Translations under genes and position numbers: made by a program
In this document: one piece after another, positions 22,735 through 36,260 of the stretch
How positions within the stretch are numbered: position 1 is the stretch's first letter
Layout of the letters: every line of letters starts with the position of its first letter
Origin: Poronia punctata
Taxonomy: Eukaryota; Ascomycota; Sordariomycetes; Xylariales; Xylariaceae
Assembly (NCBI GenBank): GCA_022579005.1
Contig: MU401758.1
Span: 1 to 38,742, forward strand
Length of the DNA: 38,742 nt
Reading direction: 5' to 3'
Notes under the pieces: generated by a model
Database searches by the model: none
The model's input: the letters and a program-made list of their open reading frames with translations, nothing else
What the model was told of the DNA's origin: nothing

Positions 22735-23060
22735 AAAAAATATTAAAAAATACCTTGTTATTATAAACATATTATAATATTTTTAGTACTTTTACTAAAG
22801 TTAAACTATTATTATTATTACTTTATTAGTTTAATAAAAATTATTAAGCTACTTTGCTATAGTTTTAAGCTAAAGTAATACTGCTATTTTTTATTACGTA
22901 ACTACTAAAACTTTTTTTAATACGTAGTTAGCTTTAGCTAGTTTATTATTATAAATATAAAAGCTAAATATAGTACTATAGTAATGTATAGCTAATTAGT
23001 ATAATAAACGCTAAAAAAAGGGCTAAATAACTAAAGAGAGCAACTACTAAATAAAGAGCT
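22735..23060. repeat. Dispersed repeat F, copy 1
   Basis: It shares TTGTTATTATAAA(C/A)ATATTATA(A)TATTTTT, TTTGCTA...TTTTAAGCTAAAGTA and GTTAGCTTTAGCTA with 27190-27510. In one plus frame both copies end in Lys/Gln-rich coding-like sequence, e.g. KKDKYYTAKTLV in copy 2. Confidence 0.6.
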
Positions 23061-26000
23061 AAACTAACGCTTATGCTAAAAGCAACAGATTATTTTTAGC
23101 TTTATATAGTTAAAAAATATTAGTTAAACAATAAAAAAGTTAGGCTAAAATGCTTTTTATAAGGGTATTGCTTTGATTTTAAATAGACACGCTTATATTT
23201 GTTTTTATATTTTTTTAATTAGCTTTAAAAGTGCTAAAAATAGCAACCTTTTTATATACGCTAAGCAAAATAGCAATATAATTAAAATAAATATACTTTA
23301 TACTTTTTGCTTAACTTATAGCTATAAAGATTTAATAAGTAAAAAATATATTTATTAGTATATATAAGCTATTATTTTCCTTAGCTATATATACGTAGTT
23401 ACTTAATAACTAACTACTATACTATATAAGCTTATAGTTTTTAAAATACTTATATATAACCGTATTAAATATAAAAATATTAATAACTAGTTAAATATAT
23501 ATAAACTTATTATAAGGTTATTATTTAATATTTTATTATATAATATATATACTTTATATTAAACCTTTAGTATTATTGCTATATACTTATATAAGGGGAT
23601 ACTGTACTTATTATATTAACTACTTTTATATAAAACAAAATAAAAATATTAAAAAAAGGGCGCTATATAAGTGTTTACTTACTTTGCTACTATAATCTTA
23701 AAAAAGCATATGCTAAATAATTAAAAAAGGTTAATAATAATGTTTTTTATATTTTTGCTAGTATAAAATAAGCTTTGTTAGGCTTTGTAGCATTGTAGTA
23801 AAAGTAAATAAAGGTATAGAAAATTAAACTTTTTACTATATAGTAGCTATAGTAGTTTATATACTATATATGTTACTTTATTTTAATTGCTGTTATAAAC
23901 GTAAGTAGTAGTTGTATATAAATATGTAGCAGCTTAATTGCATTTTTACTTAATTTGCTAACTATAACTTTTTTTACTATTTTTTTACTTTAAGTTTTTT
24001 TGCATGCTTTAACTATAGCTAGAGCAACTGCTAATACTACTATATTTTAATATTATACTTGCTTAGCTTTACTGCTAAATATTACTATAAAATTAACTAC
24101 TTTTAATATTATTATATAATCTTAACTAGCTAATATATAGTTTATTAAAACAATAATTTATAATACCTAGGTTTTTACTACTAATATTACTGTTAAGGTT
24201 TAATATAAAATATATAAAACAATATTGCACATATATGCACTAATACTAACTTATTAAGTTAATTATAATAAGATTAATAGATAATTTAAATGTTTTTAAA
24301 AATAGAAACTTTATAATATTATATTAGTATAATGTAATACGTTTAACTAAAGGCTTTAAATAGCCTTTGTTTATAACAAGTTTAAGGTTATAAGCATTAT
24401 TGTTAAGCTATAAAGCCTTATAAGCAGTATATGTTTATAAATAACTTGCACTTTAAGCAGTTTTTAAAAGATGGCTAAAAAGGAGCTTACTTTATAAAAA
24501 AAGTTAGCTATAGGTAAAAAGATAATAGTTTTAATTAAAAAGATTAAAGAGGTAAAGTACTTACTAGTTTTTAAAATATAACTAACGCTATAGCAAGCGT
24601 AAAGAAAAGGTAGTTGCTTTATAAGATTACTAAACTTAAAAATGTCTTACTTAGAGTAAATGTATATGTTATACTTTGCATTTATTAAAAAGTATATATA
24701 TGCTACTTTAGTTTTAGTATAGCAAGTACTAACCTTATATATATAATTAAGTATAAAAAATAATAAAACGCGTGACCTTTTAAATACTATTACCTATATA
24801 CTATATAAGATTAAAAGGGGTAAAAGGGGCAGTTAGGCGTAATTAAGCAAAGATGCTATATAGCGTTAAGTATAAATGTAAATATACTTAATATTTATAT
24901 ATATATGCTTATTAAATAATTTTTTATTTATATTAGCAGGGTATAAAGTTAAGCATATATATTATACTATTGCTATAAATTGCTTTATAAGTTAAACTGC
25001 GTAGTATATTAGCTTATATAGACTTATTTAGCTATAATTAAATAATTATAATTATATTAATATATTTAGCTAAAAATATAAGTAATGTATTGTGTACTTT
25101 TTAACAAGATAGTTATGTAAATAAGACTAAACAGCTTTAATAGCTATTAAAAGGAAAAAGGGGGCAAGAGGGTACCTTTATAAGGCTTATAAGGCTAGGT
25201 AAACAAATAATATTCTATGCTAAATATAAAGTATTATAACTTAAAAATATTATAAAAAACCTATAAACTATATATAATTAAATATAAATATATGTTTAAG
25301 CACTTTTAATGTATATACCTACTTAACCTAATATATATATATATGCAATAATACGTTAAGATTTAAACGCCTAATGCTTATATACTAATATTGCAAACTT
25401 TATACTATATAAAAATAATATTTTTTAAGTTAAAAAGTAGTTATAAATATTAAAGTAATAAAAATATGCTTATATTTTACTATAATATACCTTTTAATAT
25501 AGCTAAAGTAACATATTACTTTTTACGTGCTGTTAAAATCTTGCTTTTATGTTTATAACAAGCTAAAAATAAAGCATATAGGCTTTAAAGTTGTTTATTA
25601 GTTTTATATACTTTTTAGTATTTATTATTAGTTTATCTTGCCTTTTAATAAAAATACTTTTATACGCTACTTAATTATATATTTATACTTGCTTTTGCTT
25701 AAAAAAAACCTTATACTTTTAATAGCACACATATTTTATTAGTATTTAGTATATAAACTATACTTTTTTTTATATAGTAATATTGTTATTGTTAAGATAT
25801 GCTTTTCCTGCTGCGTATATGTGTGTAAATAGTTTAATTAATTACTTTTACTTTTTTTATACTATTTTGTTGCTTATTATTTATGCTAATAAGTTTTATT
25901 TATATAGGTAGCTAATATTTATTTAGTTGCAAATTTTATAGTAATAGTTAATAAAGCCTTTTAACGTTATGCGCTTTTATGTATTATTAGACTAACTTTA

Positions 26001-27190
26001 TATATTGCTTTTATACTTTATAACTAACCTTTGCTACTTATAACTATATTTACTTTATTAAATAAAATATATTTAAGTAGTAAACATAGCTTGCGTACTT
26101 AAGTATATATAGCTATTATCTTAATATATTAAGCTATTAATATAGTAAATATTTAAAACTTAGGAGGTATTATAGTTTATTTTAGCAATTTTTATATAAT
26201 ATAAAAAAAGGGCCCTTTTTTAAACAAAGCTCTACTTACTTAGTCTTTTTTAGCAGCAGCTTTATAAGCGTTTATAATGCGTTTATAACGCTAGCGCAAA
26301 CGTGTATGTTACGTTATACTATAAAAAATTTAACTTTTTATTTTTTTAATTAACCTAGCGTTATATTAGTATAGTTTAACTTTTTAGTGCTAAATACTAT
26401 TTTTTAGGTTTATATTTATAAATATTATATATAATATAAGGTATTTTATTTTTTAACAGTTAAGCTATATATAAAAACACGTGTTTAGAGTATTAGTTTA
26501 TAATATAGCTGTTTTTGTATTTGTAAATATTATAAAAACATTGCCTACTTAAGTAAACTAGGCTAGATTTAACTTATTAAAAACTATATACTATATTAAA
26601 ACTTGTTGCTAGATATTATAGCTTATTTAATAACATTGCTTTAAATATATAACTAACTATGCTTATTATATTTTTAAGCAAATAGTAATACTATAGTTTT
26701 TAAGTTTTATATAGTGTTTACTAGTTAAAAGTACTATTATAAAAGTAATTAATTTAACTTTACTGCGTTGTAGTATTTATATATAAATTTATTAATTTTA
26801 TTATACTTATATTATATTAATTAGCAATTGCTATAGTTGTTTATTTACTTACTTTAGTAGCAGTAGTATTATTTTTAGTAAAAATACTTTTTTAGGTTTT
26901 TTGCCTTTTATTAAGTATTATTTTTTTTTTTTAGCAACTTTAGCTTTATTGCTTTATTATAGTTATTGTTTTAAGTATTATAGGCAAAATAATTAAAAAT
27001 ACTACGTATATAAGCTAAGTTTACACTAATATATTATTAATTAAATTAAGTATTAAAATTAGTGCTATTATAAAGAGCACGCTATATTAAAACATACTAT
27101 TTAATAATACTAATAATATTATTATTAAAGCAAAGGCTATTTAGTGAATATTGTTAAGTTATACTACTAAGTAAGCTATATAATAATAAA
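23060..27190. other. Anonymous RIP-decayed DNA between the F copies
   Basis: About 4.1 kb without an identifiable gene apart from the weak trace at 24440. The longest ATG-type open frame here, 23173-23358 plus (61 codons), is AT-biased and matches nothing. Confidence 0.45.
24440..24700 (+). pseudogene. Short coding-like stretch
   Basis: From ATGGCTAAAAAGGAG at 24473 the frame reads MAKKELTL*KKLAIGKKIIVLIKKIKEVKYLLVFKI with one stop. The density of sense codons is above background for this block. No homologue recognised. Confidence 0.2.
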
Positions 27191-27510
27191 CCTTAAAAAA
27201 AGACATTGTTATTATAAAATATATTATATATTTTTTAGCGCTTATATTATAATAAAGATATATAACCTAGAACTAAGTATTATATAAAAGCATTATAGCG
27301 CTATAAGCACTATAAAGACTACTAAGCTAGTTTGCTAGTATTTTAAGCTAAAGTAGTATTAAGCTAATACTTTTTATTATAAAGTATATAATATCTTTGC
27401 TTAGTATATAGGCTAGCTTTAGCTAATCTACTTTTATAAGTAAAAAAGATAAGTACTATACTGCTAAAACGTTAGTATAGTTAAAGCAATAAAAATAAAA
27501 TAGCAGTTTA
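27190..27510. repeat. Dispersed repeat F, copy 2
   Basis: Same orientation as copy 1. The frame after the shared block reads KKDKYYTAKTLV*LK**K and similar to about 27540, with Gln-type stops. Such basic, Gln-rich ends occur in pogo/Fot1-type transposases, but no catalytic motif was found. Confidence 0.55.
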
Positions 27511-28079
27511 CTTGCTTAAACTTAAAAAGATAAACTAAAGCAATAGCAAGGTTTATAATAGTATATAGCTACGTATATAAGTATATATATAGTTAAAAAA
27601 AACTATTATTATAAATAAGTAGGTTGCTTAGTAATAAGCAGCTTGATTAGCAAATTACTAGCTAACTGCTAGATTTTGTTTTTTTTTAAAATAGAAAATA
27701 TTTAAACTTAGTTTTATACTAAAATACGTACTTAGTATTAGCTAATTAAACAATTTATAATATAGTACAAAATTAGCAATATTAGCTATTATTTAATTTA
27801 CTATACTTTATATATTTTAATATATTTAATATATAACTTAAGTTATATAAATTAATAAATTTTTACTATATTGCTAAAGTAAACATTAGTTATAAAGGTA
27901 ATTTAGGCTCTGTTTTTATATAAGTAAGCTTTGCTAATTTTATATTTAATTTTATTACCTAATTTTATTATAAGCAATTTGTAAATTTTATTTAAACAAT
28001 AACAAAATTTATATTACTTTATAACTAATGTTTATATTAATATTTGCAGTATAATAACCTGCTTTTAAATATAATAACA

Positions 28080-28510
28080 GCGTTTATATTTTATATGTCT
28101 TGTAGTACGCTTAGTATAGTAACTTTACTAAGAAGAGCTAGGGTATTTATATACTTTATTGCAGCTTATTTTATTAATTAATAGTTTTTACTTTATTATA
28201 TAAGTAAACTTTGTAAATATTTTATAACTAAACTAAATTAAAATGCTAAAAGGCCTATTTATATATTAATAAAAACTTATAATATTTACTTATATAAAGA
28301 TAAGGGTTTAGATTGCTTAACTAATGCTAATATTAATAGTATAATAAGTAACACTAGATTTTAGCAATAGCTTTTATATTTTATATATATTATAGTATAC
28401 TTAGCATTGTAAATTTGTTTAAAAAATTAGGGATAATTATATACTTACTTACTTAATTATAAATTAGTTAATTAGTTAACACTTTATCTTTACTTTATTA
28501 TATAAATAGG
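28080..28510. repeat. Imperfect ~285-bp tandem repeat
   Basis: TATATTTTATAT...TAGTA(C/T)(G/A)CTTAG near 28090 and again near 28375, each followed by TAGGG(T/A)...TTATATACTT and a TTTACTTTATTATATAA(G/A)TA segment. The minus strand of the first unit reads AAIKYINTLALLSKVTI, suggesting a repeat-containing protein. Not identified. Confidence 0.4.
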
Positions 28511-28899
28511 TTTACAGATTTTGCATAGCAAACAAAAATATAATATGCTTTAATTTATATTATAGTTATAAGGTCTTAAATGTTATTTGCTTTAGCTAGT
28601 ATTTTATATTGTTTACTTTATATTATAAGTAATAATTTTTACTTAAAAGCACTAGCTTTATTTTTAATTTAATTAAATATTACCTTTGCTTATATATGCT
28701 AATAAAAGATAGGTAGTTTGCTTATTTTAAAGCTAGACGTAGGGCAGTAAATAATGGTACTAAGATATATATAGTAATAGAGAATATAAATTAGTAAGTA
28801 CTATATACTTAGAACTACTTATATTTTAAGTATATTAGACTTTTTTATGTTTTCTTTTTTTTAGTTTTTACTTGTACGCAATATAATAGTTAATGTTTT

Positions 28900-30090
28900 A
28901 ATACTATATATATATATATAGTTATTATTAAAGTTTATTTTTACTTAATTTATATATTAAACAGATTTTAGTTTTGTAATAAAATTAAGGATTTTTAAAT
29001 AAATTACTTTATTTTTATACTAAAAAAGGTCTAGCTAAAGTAGACGTATTAACTAGGTTTTTAAGGCTTTGTATTGATTTTAGCTTTATAAAGGTATTTT
29101 AAAAAGCATAACTTAATATATTATATATATAATAAATAACTAGATAACTAAGTTTAAAAAGCAATGCTAATAATAGCTATATATATAAAAAAATAAACAT
29201 AAGCTAGCCTTTTTAATTTTATAACTACTATGTTATATAAAGGTATAATAAGTATATATATTAATTACGTTGTAATCTTCCTTAGCTAAAAAGGTAGCTG
29301 TCCTTAGCACTTTAAAGCTAAAATAAATTAACGTAAAAAATAAATAATTATATATAGCTATTTTTAATTAATATAAGGCCTAAGCTGTTTTATTAGTTAT
29401 TTTTAATTATTTAAAACTATTAAAGGATTAGTATGTTGTTTTTATTATAACTATTAAGGTTTTTTAGTAGTTATACTATTAGGTTGCCTAGCCTCTTTTT
29501 TAGCTATAGCTTTTTTAAGTGCTTTTATATTTATATAATACTATGTCTAGCTTTTTTAATTATAAAGATAAATAAGTTAAAGCTAGTTTACATATTAAGT
29601 AAAGGTTTTGTTTACTTTATAATAAAGGGCGTTAGCTTAACTAAGGCTTAAACTTATAGCAAACACCTTATATAAACTTTGTTTAACTTATAAAAATATA
29701 ACGTTTTAAAAAGTTAATTTTAGCTTATATTTTTTAACCTTTACTAAAGTACTAAAAAGCTTATAATAAAACTTATAGTAGCGTGTTTTTTTTGTATTAG
29801 GGACTAAGGTAGGTAATATAATATTATGTAAGCTATTAATAAAAAGCTTTTTTTTTAACATAGTTGTCTTTATAAGCAGATTAGATAAAAAGCTTGTAAA
29901 TTTTGCCTTTTTTAATAATAGCGGTAGTAACCTTACATTAGTTTATTAATTAAATAAAGCCTTAGTAGTGCTTTGTAGCTAAAGTTTATTTAGCTTTAAT
30001 ATTATTAAACTTAGTATTTAAAGTTAGAGGGCTTTGTTTTAATTTTAACTTTGCTTATTTTTTATGTTTATTTAACAAATCCTTACTATT
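28900..30090. other. Anonymous decayed DNA with scattered coding-like windows
   Basis: Windows such as 29030-29100 plus (LRLCIDFSFIKVF) look like protein but the expected neighbouring motifs are absent. Nothing is assigned. Confidence 0.35.
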
Positions 30091-30700
30091 TATTTTAATA
30101 TATTTAAAAAGGTTTAGGTATTTTGTAGCTAGTGGTTACTAAGCGTACTTAAAGCTAACGTAAATAGTTAGTTTGGCTTTTTAAATAAAAAGACTATATA
30201 GAAGATGCTAAGCATTTTATACTTTTAACTGCTATGCTAGATTAGAAAAAGAAAAACTTTAATATTTTAAGGGGAAGGCATTGTATTAAATATATCTTAG
30301 TATAGCATAGTTAGCATTATAAGAATTTGCTGCATACTTTTATTTAATGTTATTAAGCTATTAAAAATGTAGGCTTTTTGATTTTTATAATTAACTACTA
30401 AACTGTACTAATATATGTGTTTATAAACCTTAAGTATAAAGAATTGCAGCTGTTGTTAACACGTATCTTGCTTTTATTAGCAATTTTAAGTAACTTTGCT
30501 TTGCTTTTATGCTTTTAATAAGTATACTTTTTATATAGGTTTTACTACTACTATAAAAAGCTTAAAGTAAGCAGTAGAATAATAATCTTTTATAAAGTAT
30601 GCTAGAGTAACTACTACTTTATTATTTAATAACTATTGTTTTTATTTAACTTTAAAATTAGTGTTAACTAATTATAGTAGCTTATATTAATATTATAATA
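30090..30700 (+). pseudogene. Unidentified coding-like stretch
   Basis: Two plus frames stay open apart from TAA/TAG: one reads KDYIEDAKHFILLTAMLD and ILRGRHCIKYILV*HS*HYK; another reads ARLEKEKL*YFKGKALY. I cannot tell which was used, or assign a family. It may be part of a large gene spread over 29-31.5 kb. Confidence 0.25.
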
Positions 30701-31749
30701 GATTGCTATTACTGTTGTAAAAGTTTGCTAAGCTATAAAAGCTATTAGTGTTAAGTTTTTTTAATAGTAGCATTTTTATATTAAAATTAAAAGTTTACTT
30801 TGTTTATAAAAAGGCAAGGTTTTTTTAATATAAATATAAAGTATAAATTTTTTTAAGTAAATGTTAAAAGAGGGGGTCCTAGTTTGCGCTTTCTAGTAAA
30901 AAAATATAAGGCTTAGATTTTAAGGCCTTTAGTAAGTAATTAATAAGCTTTATTTTAATAACCAGCTACTTAGCAGGCCTTTTCTAGTTTAAAAGGACTT
31001 TATATTAAGTTGCTTTTTATATAAATATTAAAACAAAAAGTAAAAAATCTTTGCTTACTATGCTACTACGCCTTATATTAATTGCTTTTTAAAAGGCACT
31101 TTGTAAAAAAATTAGCGTTGCTAAGCAAAAGTATTTATATAACTAGCTATTAGCTTGCTTATAAAAAAAAATAAGGTTATATTTAAAGGGTATTTAGTAT
31201 ATGTTGCTTAGCTAGGCTTTTATTAGCAAGCATACTGCTTTACTATATTTTAAAAAAAAAGTCTTGCTTAAAAGATTAAATACGTAAACACTTTAGTTTT
31301 AAAAGTTAACAATAATAAGTATTTAATAATTACTATTAATATGTTCTTTTAAAATAAAAAGCTTTATATTAATTTTTTTTTTATACTATATTTTTAATTA
31401 TTTTTTAAAGTAATAACTTATACTTTAAAGTAAAAGGTTTTAACTTATGCTTATAACCTAGCTAAAGGTATTTTTAAATAAAATATTAGGTTTATTGCTT
31501 AAAATTAACTAAATGCTTGCTATTATTTTACTTTTTAAAAGCTACTTATACTTATTATATTTAATTAATATGCTAAGCTAAAAGCTAAATGTTTTTTTTT
31601 ACTACGTTTTTTAAAAAATAAATTTTGGGCGTTTTTTATTTAGCAGCAATTAGTTAATTTTAGTATTGCTAGCACTGTTTTTGTTTTTAAATCTTTATAA
31701 CTTTATATAATATAGGAGTATGTTAATATACTTAAGTATTAGACGCTAA

Positions 31750-32330
31750 ATTTTTAAAAACAAAAATAGAGCATCTTAGCTGTATATAATAGTAAGCAAC
31801 ATTTTAAGTTTTATTTTAAAAGTGTTTTTAAACTATAGGTATTTTATTTATATAAGGGCAACAAATTAATTACGTGCAATAAAGGCTGTACTAAGGTAAA
31901 ACTAGAGATAAAAGGGTAGAAAAGAATAAAAAGTTTTAAAGAAAGGTTATATAGGTGCAAAAAAAGATTAAAGGTAAAAGCAGGTTTATAGGTTCTTTTT
32001 AAAAGCAAAGCAAATTGTTTATAACTTTTAAAATAGGATAAAAATTTTTCTTAGGTTTTTTTATATAATGAATTAAAGCAAAAGAGATATAATTTTTTTT
32101 TTTTATTACTAAAAGCTGTAAGCATAAGTAAGTTAATTTTTACTTAGTTATTTATACTTATTTGCTTTTAAGATTAAACGGTTTTTAATAGTTAACTTAC
32201 TAGCTTAAGTAACTAATGTTATACCTTGCACTTATAATTTATTGAGCAAGCAAGCTTTATTAAAACTTATTACTAAATTTTTTTTTAAAGTGGAAAAAAA
32301 AAAAGATAGTATAGCTGGTTTTTTTTTGTT
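31750..32330 (+). pseudogene. Coding trace with Cys/Lys-rich motif, possibly FAR1/MULE-type
   Basis: A single plus frame reads ILAVYNSKQHFKFYFKSVF, then GNKLITCNKGCTKVKLEIKG*, KSFKERLYRCKKRLKVKAG and DKNFS*VFLYNELKQKR, with only a few Gln/Arg-type stops over 500 bp. The order of a short helix, a C-x-x-x-C knuckle, a basic stretch with another Cys, and an H-N-like motif (YN here, CAT to TAT being a RIP change) recalls the FAR1 DNA-binding region that begins many Mutator-like transposases. No transposase core was found downstream. Identity is tentative. Confidence 0.3.
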
Positions 32331-32515
32331 AACGTTTTTTTTTTATTAGTTTTGTCTTTTTACCTCTTCTTTATTACTTTATTTACTTAATATTAACAAG
32401 ACGCTTTATTATGCTACCTTTAAGACTTTTAAAGATTAATTTATTTAAAGTTGCTATAAATATATAAATAGGTAATAATTTTAGTACTAATATTATATAT
32501 GTGCAATAATTATTA

Positions 32516-32880
32516 AAGTTGCTAGATAAGCTAGACAAAGCTTAGCTAGTTGCTAAGGTAAATAAAAAAACTGTTTTTAGCTTAAAATAGTAAAAAGTAA
32601 AAGTGTTTTGTTAATTTTATTATAGTAAAATAAAGGCTAATAGTAAATAAATACTTAGCGCTTTATAAATTAAGGTTGTTAGCAGTATTATATAAGAATA
32701 TTATATTTAGTAGCTAGTATACTTATTTTTTTACATTGCTAGCAGTGCTTTAAAGCGTATTATTAAAATTATTAAAGATTTAGCAAAATAAAATAATTTT
32801 AAAGCAAAACTAATTTATATTAAAAGCAAGAATAGCAAGCTATAAAGCAAATATTTTATATATTTGTTATAAAATTAACG
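32516..32880 (+). pseudogene. Unidentified helical, Lys-rich coding trace
   Basis: The frame reads KLLDKLDKA*LVAKVNKK, then FYYSKIKANSK*ILSAL and IASSALKRIIKIIKDLAK*N, with stops only TAA/TAG. The composition is helical and basic. It may belong with the traces at 31750-32330 and 33063-33610 as one broken gene, because all are on the same strand, but the frames differ. Confidence 0.4.
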
Positions 32881-33062
32881 TAAATATAAAGCTTTTTTAA
32901 TTTAATAAAAAAGGCTACTAAACGTTGTGCTTTATACTTAATACAAGAGGCGTTTTATTAAATCTAATATAAAGAGCTAGTTTAGCATATAGCTGTTTTT
33001 TAAGTACGTATTTAATTTTAAGCTTTAAAGCAATTTTTGCAATAACTATGCTTTTATAATTT

Positions 33063-33610
33063 AAAGCGTATTATATACTTTTTATAATGTTAGCAAAAAA
33101 CTACTTAAAATTTAGCGTTTTATAGCATCTTAGCTAACTAAAAACTTTAAGTTTATTATTAGCCTTATAAAGTGCTTACTTTTTTTTATTTTTATATTAA
33201 ACGCCTTTATAAAGCTAACTTATAAACAGTTTTTTAATTAAGGTTTTAAAAGCAATTTTTAATAAGCATATATAGTATTAAAGCAAAAAAGCAAGAAAAT
33301 ATTATAATATAAAAGGCATAGTGTTAATTTTTTATATATAATATAAGCAAACAAGTTTTAAAAAGTATTAGGTTGTTTTTTTAATAGCTTTAATTAGCTA
33401 ATTAATAAAAAATAAAATAAAAACAAATGTAAAGAAAAAAAAAAAACAGGCAAAGTATAAATTATTACTAGCAAGCAAGCTATTAATTTTAAACTATAAA
33501 TAAAAAGATAAATAAAAGGAGATAAAAATATAGGACAGGTTTATAAAAAAGAAAAAAAACAAAAAAACTAGGTAAGAAGCTAGCATAATGCTTAAGTATA
33601 GTTAGCTTAA
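33063..33610 (+). pseudogene. Unidentified coding trace with basic C-terminus
   Basis: One frame runs about 540 bp: AKNYLKFSVL*HLS*LKTL, then KVLKAIFNKHI*Y*SKKARK, NVKKKKKQAKYKLLLASKLL and DRFIKKKKNKKTR. Stops are TAA/TAG. The combination of a Pro/Leu/Ser-rich linker before a short helix and a basic tail resembles C-terminal regions of pogo/Fot1 transposases, but the DDE core is not visible. It could also be a Gag tail. Confidence 0.4.
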
Positions 33611-34053
33611 CTTTTTTTTTAAAAGTTATAGCTTTTAAAAAGCTAAGCTAAGGAACTTATTATATAAGTAATATTAGCTAAGCTTTTAAAAAAAGAACGT
33701 ATTATAAATAAGGGCATTTATATAATCTTGTATTGTAATAGCTTTATAAACATACTTAATAGCTACTGCGTTAATGTTTATTTGCTTAAAAAAGCTATTA
33801 ATATAAGCATAGTTTTTATAAAGATTTAAAGCAAAGTTATTGTTTATTATAAGGCTTTTAAAACTGACTTATTAAAGGGTTTGTTTTTTTTAACAACATG
33901 CTTAGTAGTTTAAAGGTTTAAGTTAAGGTTTTTTAGTGCTAGTATTTCTTATTATTTTTATAAAAAACTTAAAGTTGCTTTATAAGATAGCAGCTGTTTA
34001 CTTTAAATTTTTTATTTTTTTATTTAATAAATTTATCTAGCTTCTCTAGTTAT

Positions 34054-35220
34054 TTATTTTTTAGGTTTTTTTTTTAAGTTAATTTTAGTATGTTTTTTAG
34101 CACTTTTTGCTTTATAAAAGTTCTTATTAATTTTTTTATAAATTTTTGCATATTTTTGTTTTTTTTTAATATTTTTTTCTTATTAAATATTTTTCCTTTA
34201 TTTTTAAATATATTTTTTTTATTTTTTAAGTTTTTAACTTTGTTTACTTAGTTAAAATTATTTACTTTTTTTTTCTTATTTAGGTCTAGATTTAAGTTTT
34301 TTTTTTTTATAATAGTACATATCTTGTTTATAATAATACCTGCTTTATTGCTATACTTTATAAGAGCTTTTAATTTCTTATTAACATTATTAAAAGAACT
34401 TTTAAAATTAAAGCCTTTTATAGTTTTTTTTTAGTTTTTTAAAATATTAGTAAAGTTTGCTTTGTTAAAATTGTGTTTTATATGCTTAAGCCCTTTTAAA
34501 AACTTATATAATTTTTTAAAATATAACTTAAAAAACTATAACTTAAAAGACTATAATAAGTTAATTATAAAAACTAGTAATATAGCTAAGCTATTTACGC
34601 TAAGTTGTATATAAAGTATAAGCTTTAGCGTACGCTTAAAGATAGTAAAAGTTATAAGGTTACTAGCTTTTTACAGCTTAGTTAATAGCTTTTTATTATT
34701 ATTGCTAAGGAGGAAAAAGGCAGGTTATTTTTTTTATAGCTAAAATAACCTTTATTAATTAGATTAAGGTCTATAAATTCTTTATAATATTAGTAACGTT
34801 AGCAAAGGTTAAAAAAACTGTTATTATTAGCATTAAACTTGTTATTATTAAATAATTTTAATAAAGTTAAGCTTTTTATTTAAAAAAACTTTTTATTTAG
34901 CTTAAAATTAAGTTATAAAGTTTAATATGCTTAAAAGGCCGTTTTTAGCTTTAATAAAATCTTAGAAGTTCTGGCCTTTGCTTGTTTTAATTTTACTTTT
35001 GCGCTTTTTTTAAGCTTAATTTTTATAGTTTTATTTTTAATATTTAGCTCCGGCTTTAGCTTTAGCTTTTGCTTTAGTTTAATTTAGGTTTTTTTTATTT
35101 TTACTTTAATATTACTTTTAACCTTGATTTTTTTAAAAAAAGGTAAACAATATTTATCTAGTTTCTTAGGTTTAATGTTGTTAAAAAGGTTTTTTTCCTT
35201 AATAAGTCTCTAGCCCTTAA
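34054..35220 (-). pseudogene. Lys/Gln-rich protein remnant, unidentified
   Basis: On the minus strand a frame is followed for about 0.9 kb with no break other than TAA/TAG: it passes IIKNL*TLI*LIKVILAIKK, KKLKKNYKRL, RYYYKQDMYYYKKKKLKSRP, EKNIKKKQKYAKIYKK and ends KINLKKKPKK with a stop at 34054-34056. Upstream (35220-34950) another frame is cleaner, with LDKYCLPFFKKIKVKSNIKV and repeated AKAKAKA, so an intron or indel joins the two. The original protein was strongly basic and Gln-rich, probably disordered or coiled coil. Family unknown. Confidence 0.5.
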
Positions 35221-36260
35221 AAGATTTTTATATATTTTATACTTTATACTAAAAAAAGTTTAAAAGTTATATAAAAGTATACTTTGTTTTTTTATATGCT
35301 TTTATACTAAGTTTAGTAAAAATTTTTTTAATTTAGCAGCTTTTTTTAAACATATAATATAAGTTTTTTAGCATTACTTTATAAACAATAACATTTAACT
35401 ATTAGCTAACCTATAAATTATTAGTTTAGCAGTTATAATTATAGTTTAAAAAAGTTAATTATTATATAGTAAAGCAAAATACTTATTTAAATAACTTAAT
35501 AGGTACAAGTAGCTTGCTATTAAATTTGTAGCTTAAATACTGCTAAAATTACTAAGACCTAAAAGCAATTTTTATACAAGTTAACACTTGTAAACTTAAT
35601 AGTATATAACTAAATTAAAATCTAGCATAAATTTTTAAATATACTATTAAAACTATTAACTAGCTTTTAGCGTTTAGTAATAAAAAAACAGGCATATATA
35701 CAGCAGCAGTAAAATTATAAAAACTATAAAATAAGTTTATAGTAAAAAGCGATAACTTAATATTGTTTAATTATTAGCAGCTTTTTAATTTTCTTATAAA
35801 AGGGTTTAAGCAAAATGTTTTTATAAATATAACTAAAAATATAATAAAAAATAAGTAAGTGTTTAAATACTAGCTTTATATAGCTAACATAAGTTTTTAG
35901 TATAGTATAGCTTAATAAAATAAAAAATTTAACAAGGTTTAAAAAGTTTACTTTTTTGTTATATATATATGCAATGTTTGCTGCTAATGTACTAAATTTA
36001 TTGTTTATAGCAAAAGTGCAAATGTTATATACGTTTAATAAAAAAGCTGCTAAGCAAGTTGTTGCTTGTTATATAATAATTTAGCAAAATATAATAAGCG
36101 CTTTGCTAATAGTTAATATTTAAATAAAGCAAGGTAAAAGTTAAAATAAATAAGTTGCTTATAATTATTTAATATATTTTTTATAAGTAGATTTTTATTT
36201 AAACTTATTTTTTTTAAGCTGCTTTTTAAAGGCGGTTTATAAAAGCCTTGCTGGCCTTAT

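Noticed and set aside
23173..23358. 61-codon open frame on the plus strand
   Set aside because: Ile/Asn/Lys/Tyr-rich composition is what AT-rich DNA gives by chance; no homologue, no repeat copy, no conserved context.
29021..29100. Possible reverse transcriptase start (KKG...LRLCIDF)
   Set aside because: The following catalytic strands and the YxDD box are not found downstream in any frame, so the similarity is too short.
28900..31700. Telomere-linked RecQ helicase
   Set aside because: Such genes are common near fungal telomeres, but no DEAH, GKS or helicase C-terminal motif could be read on either strand.
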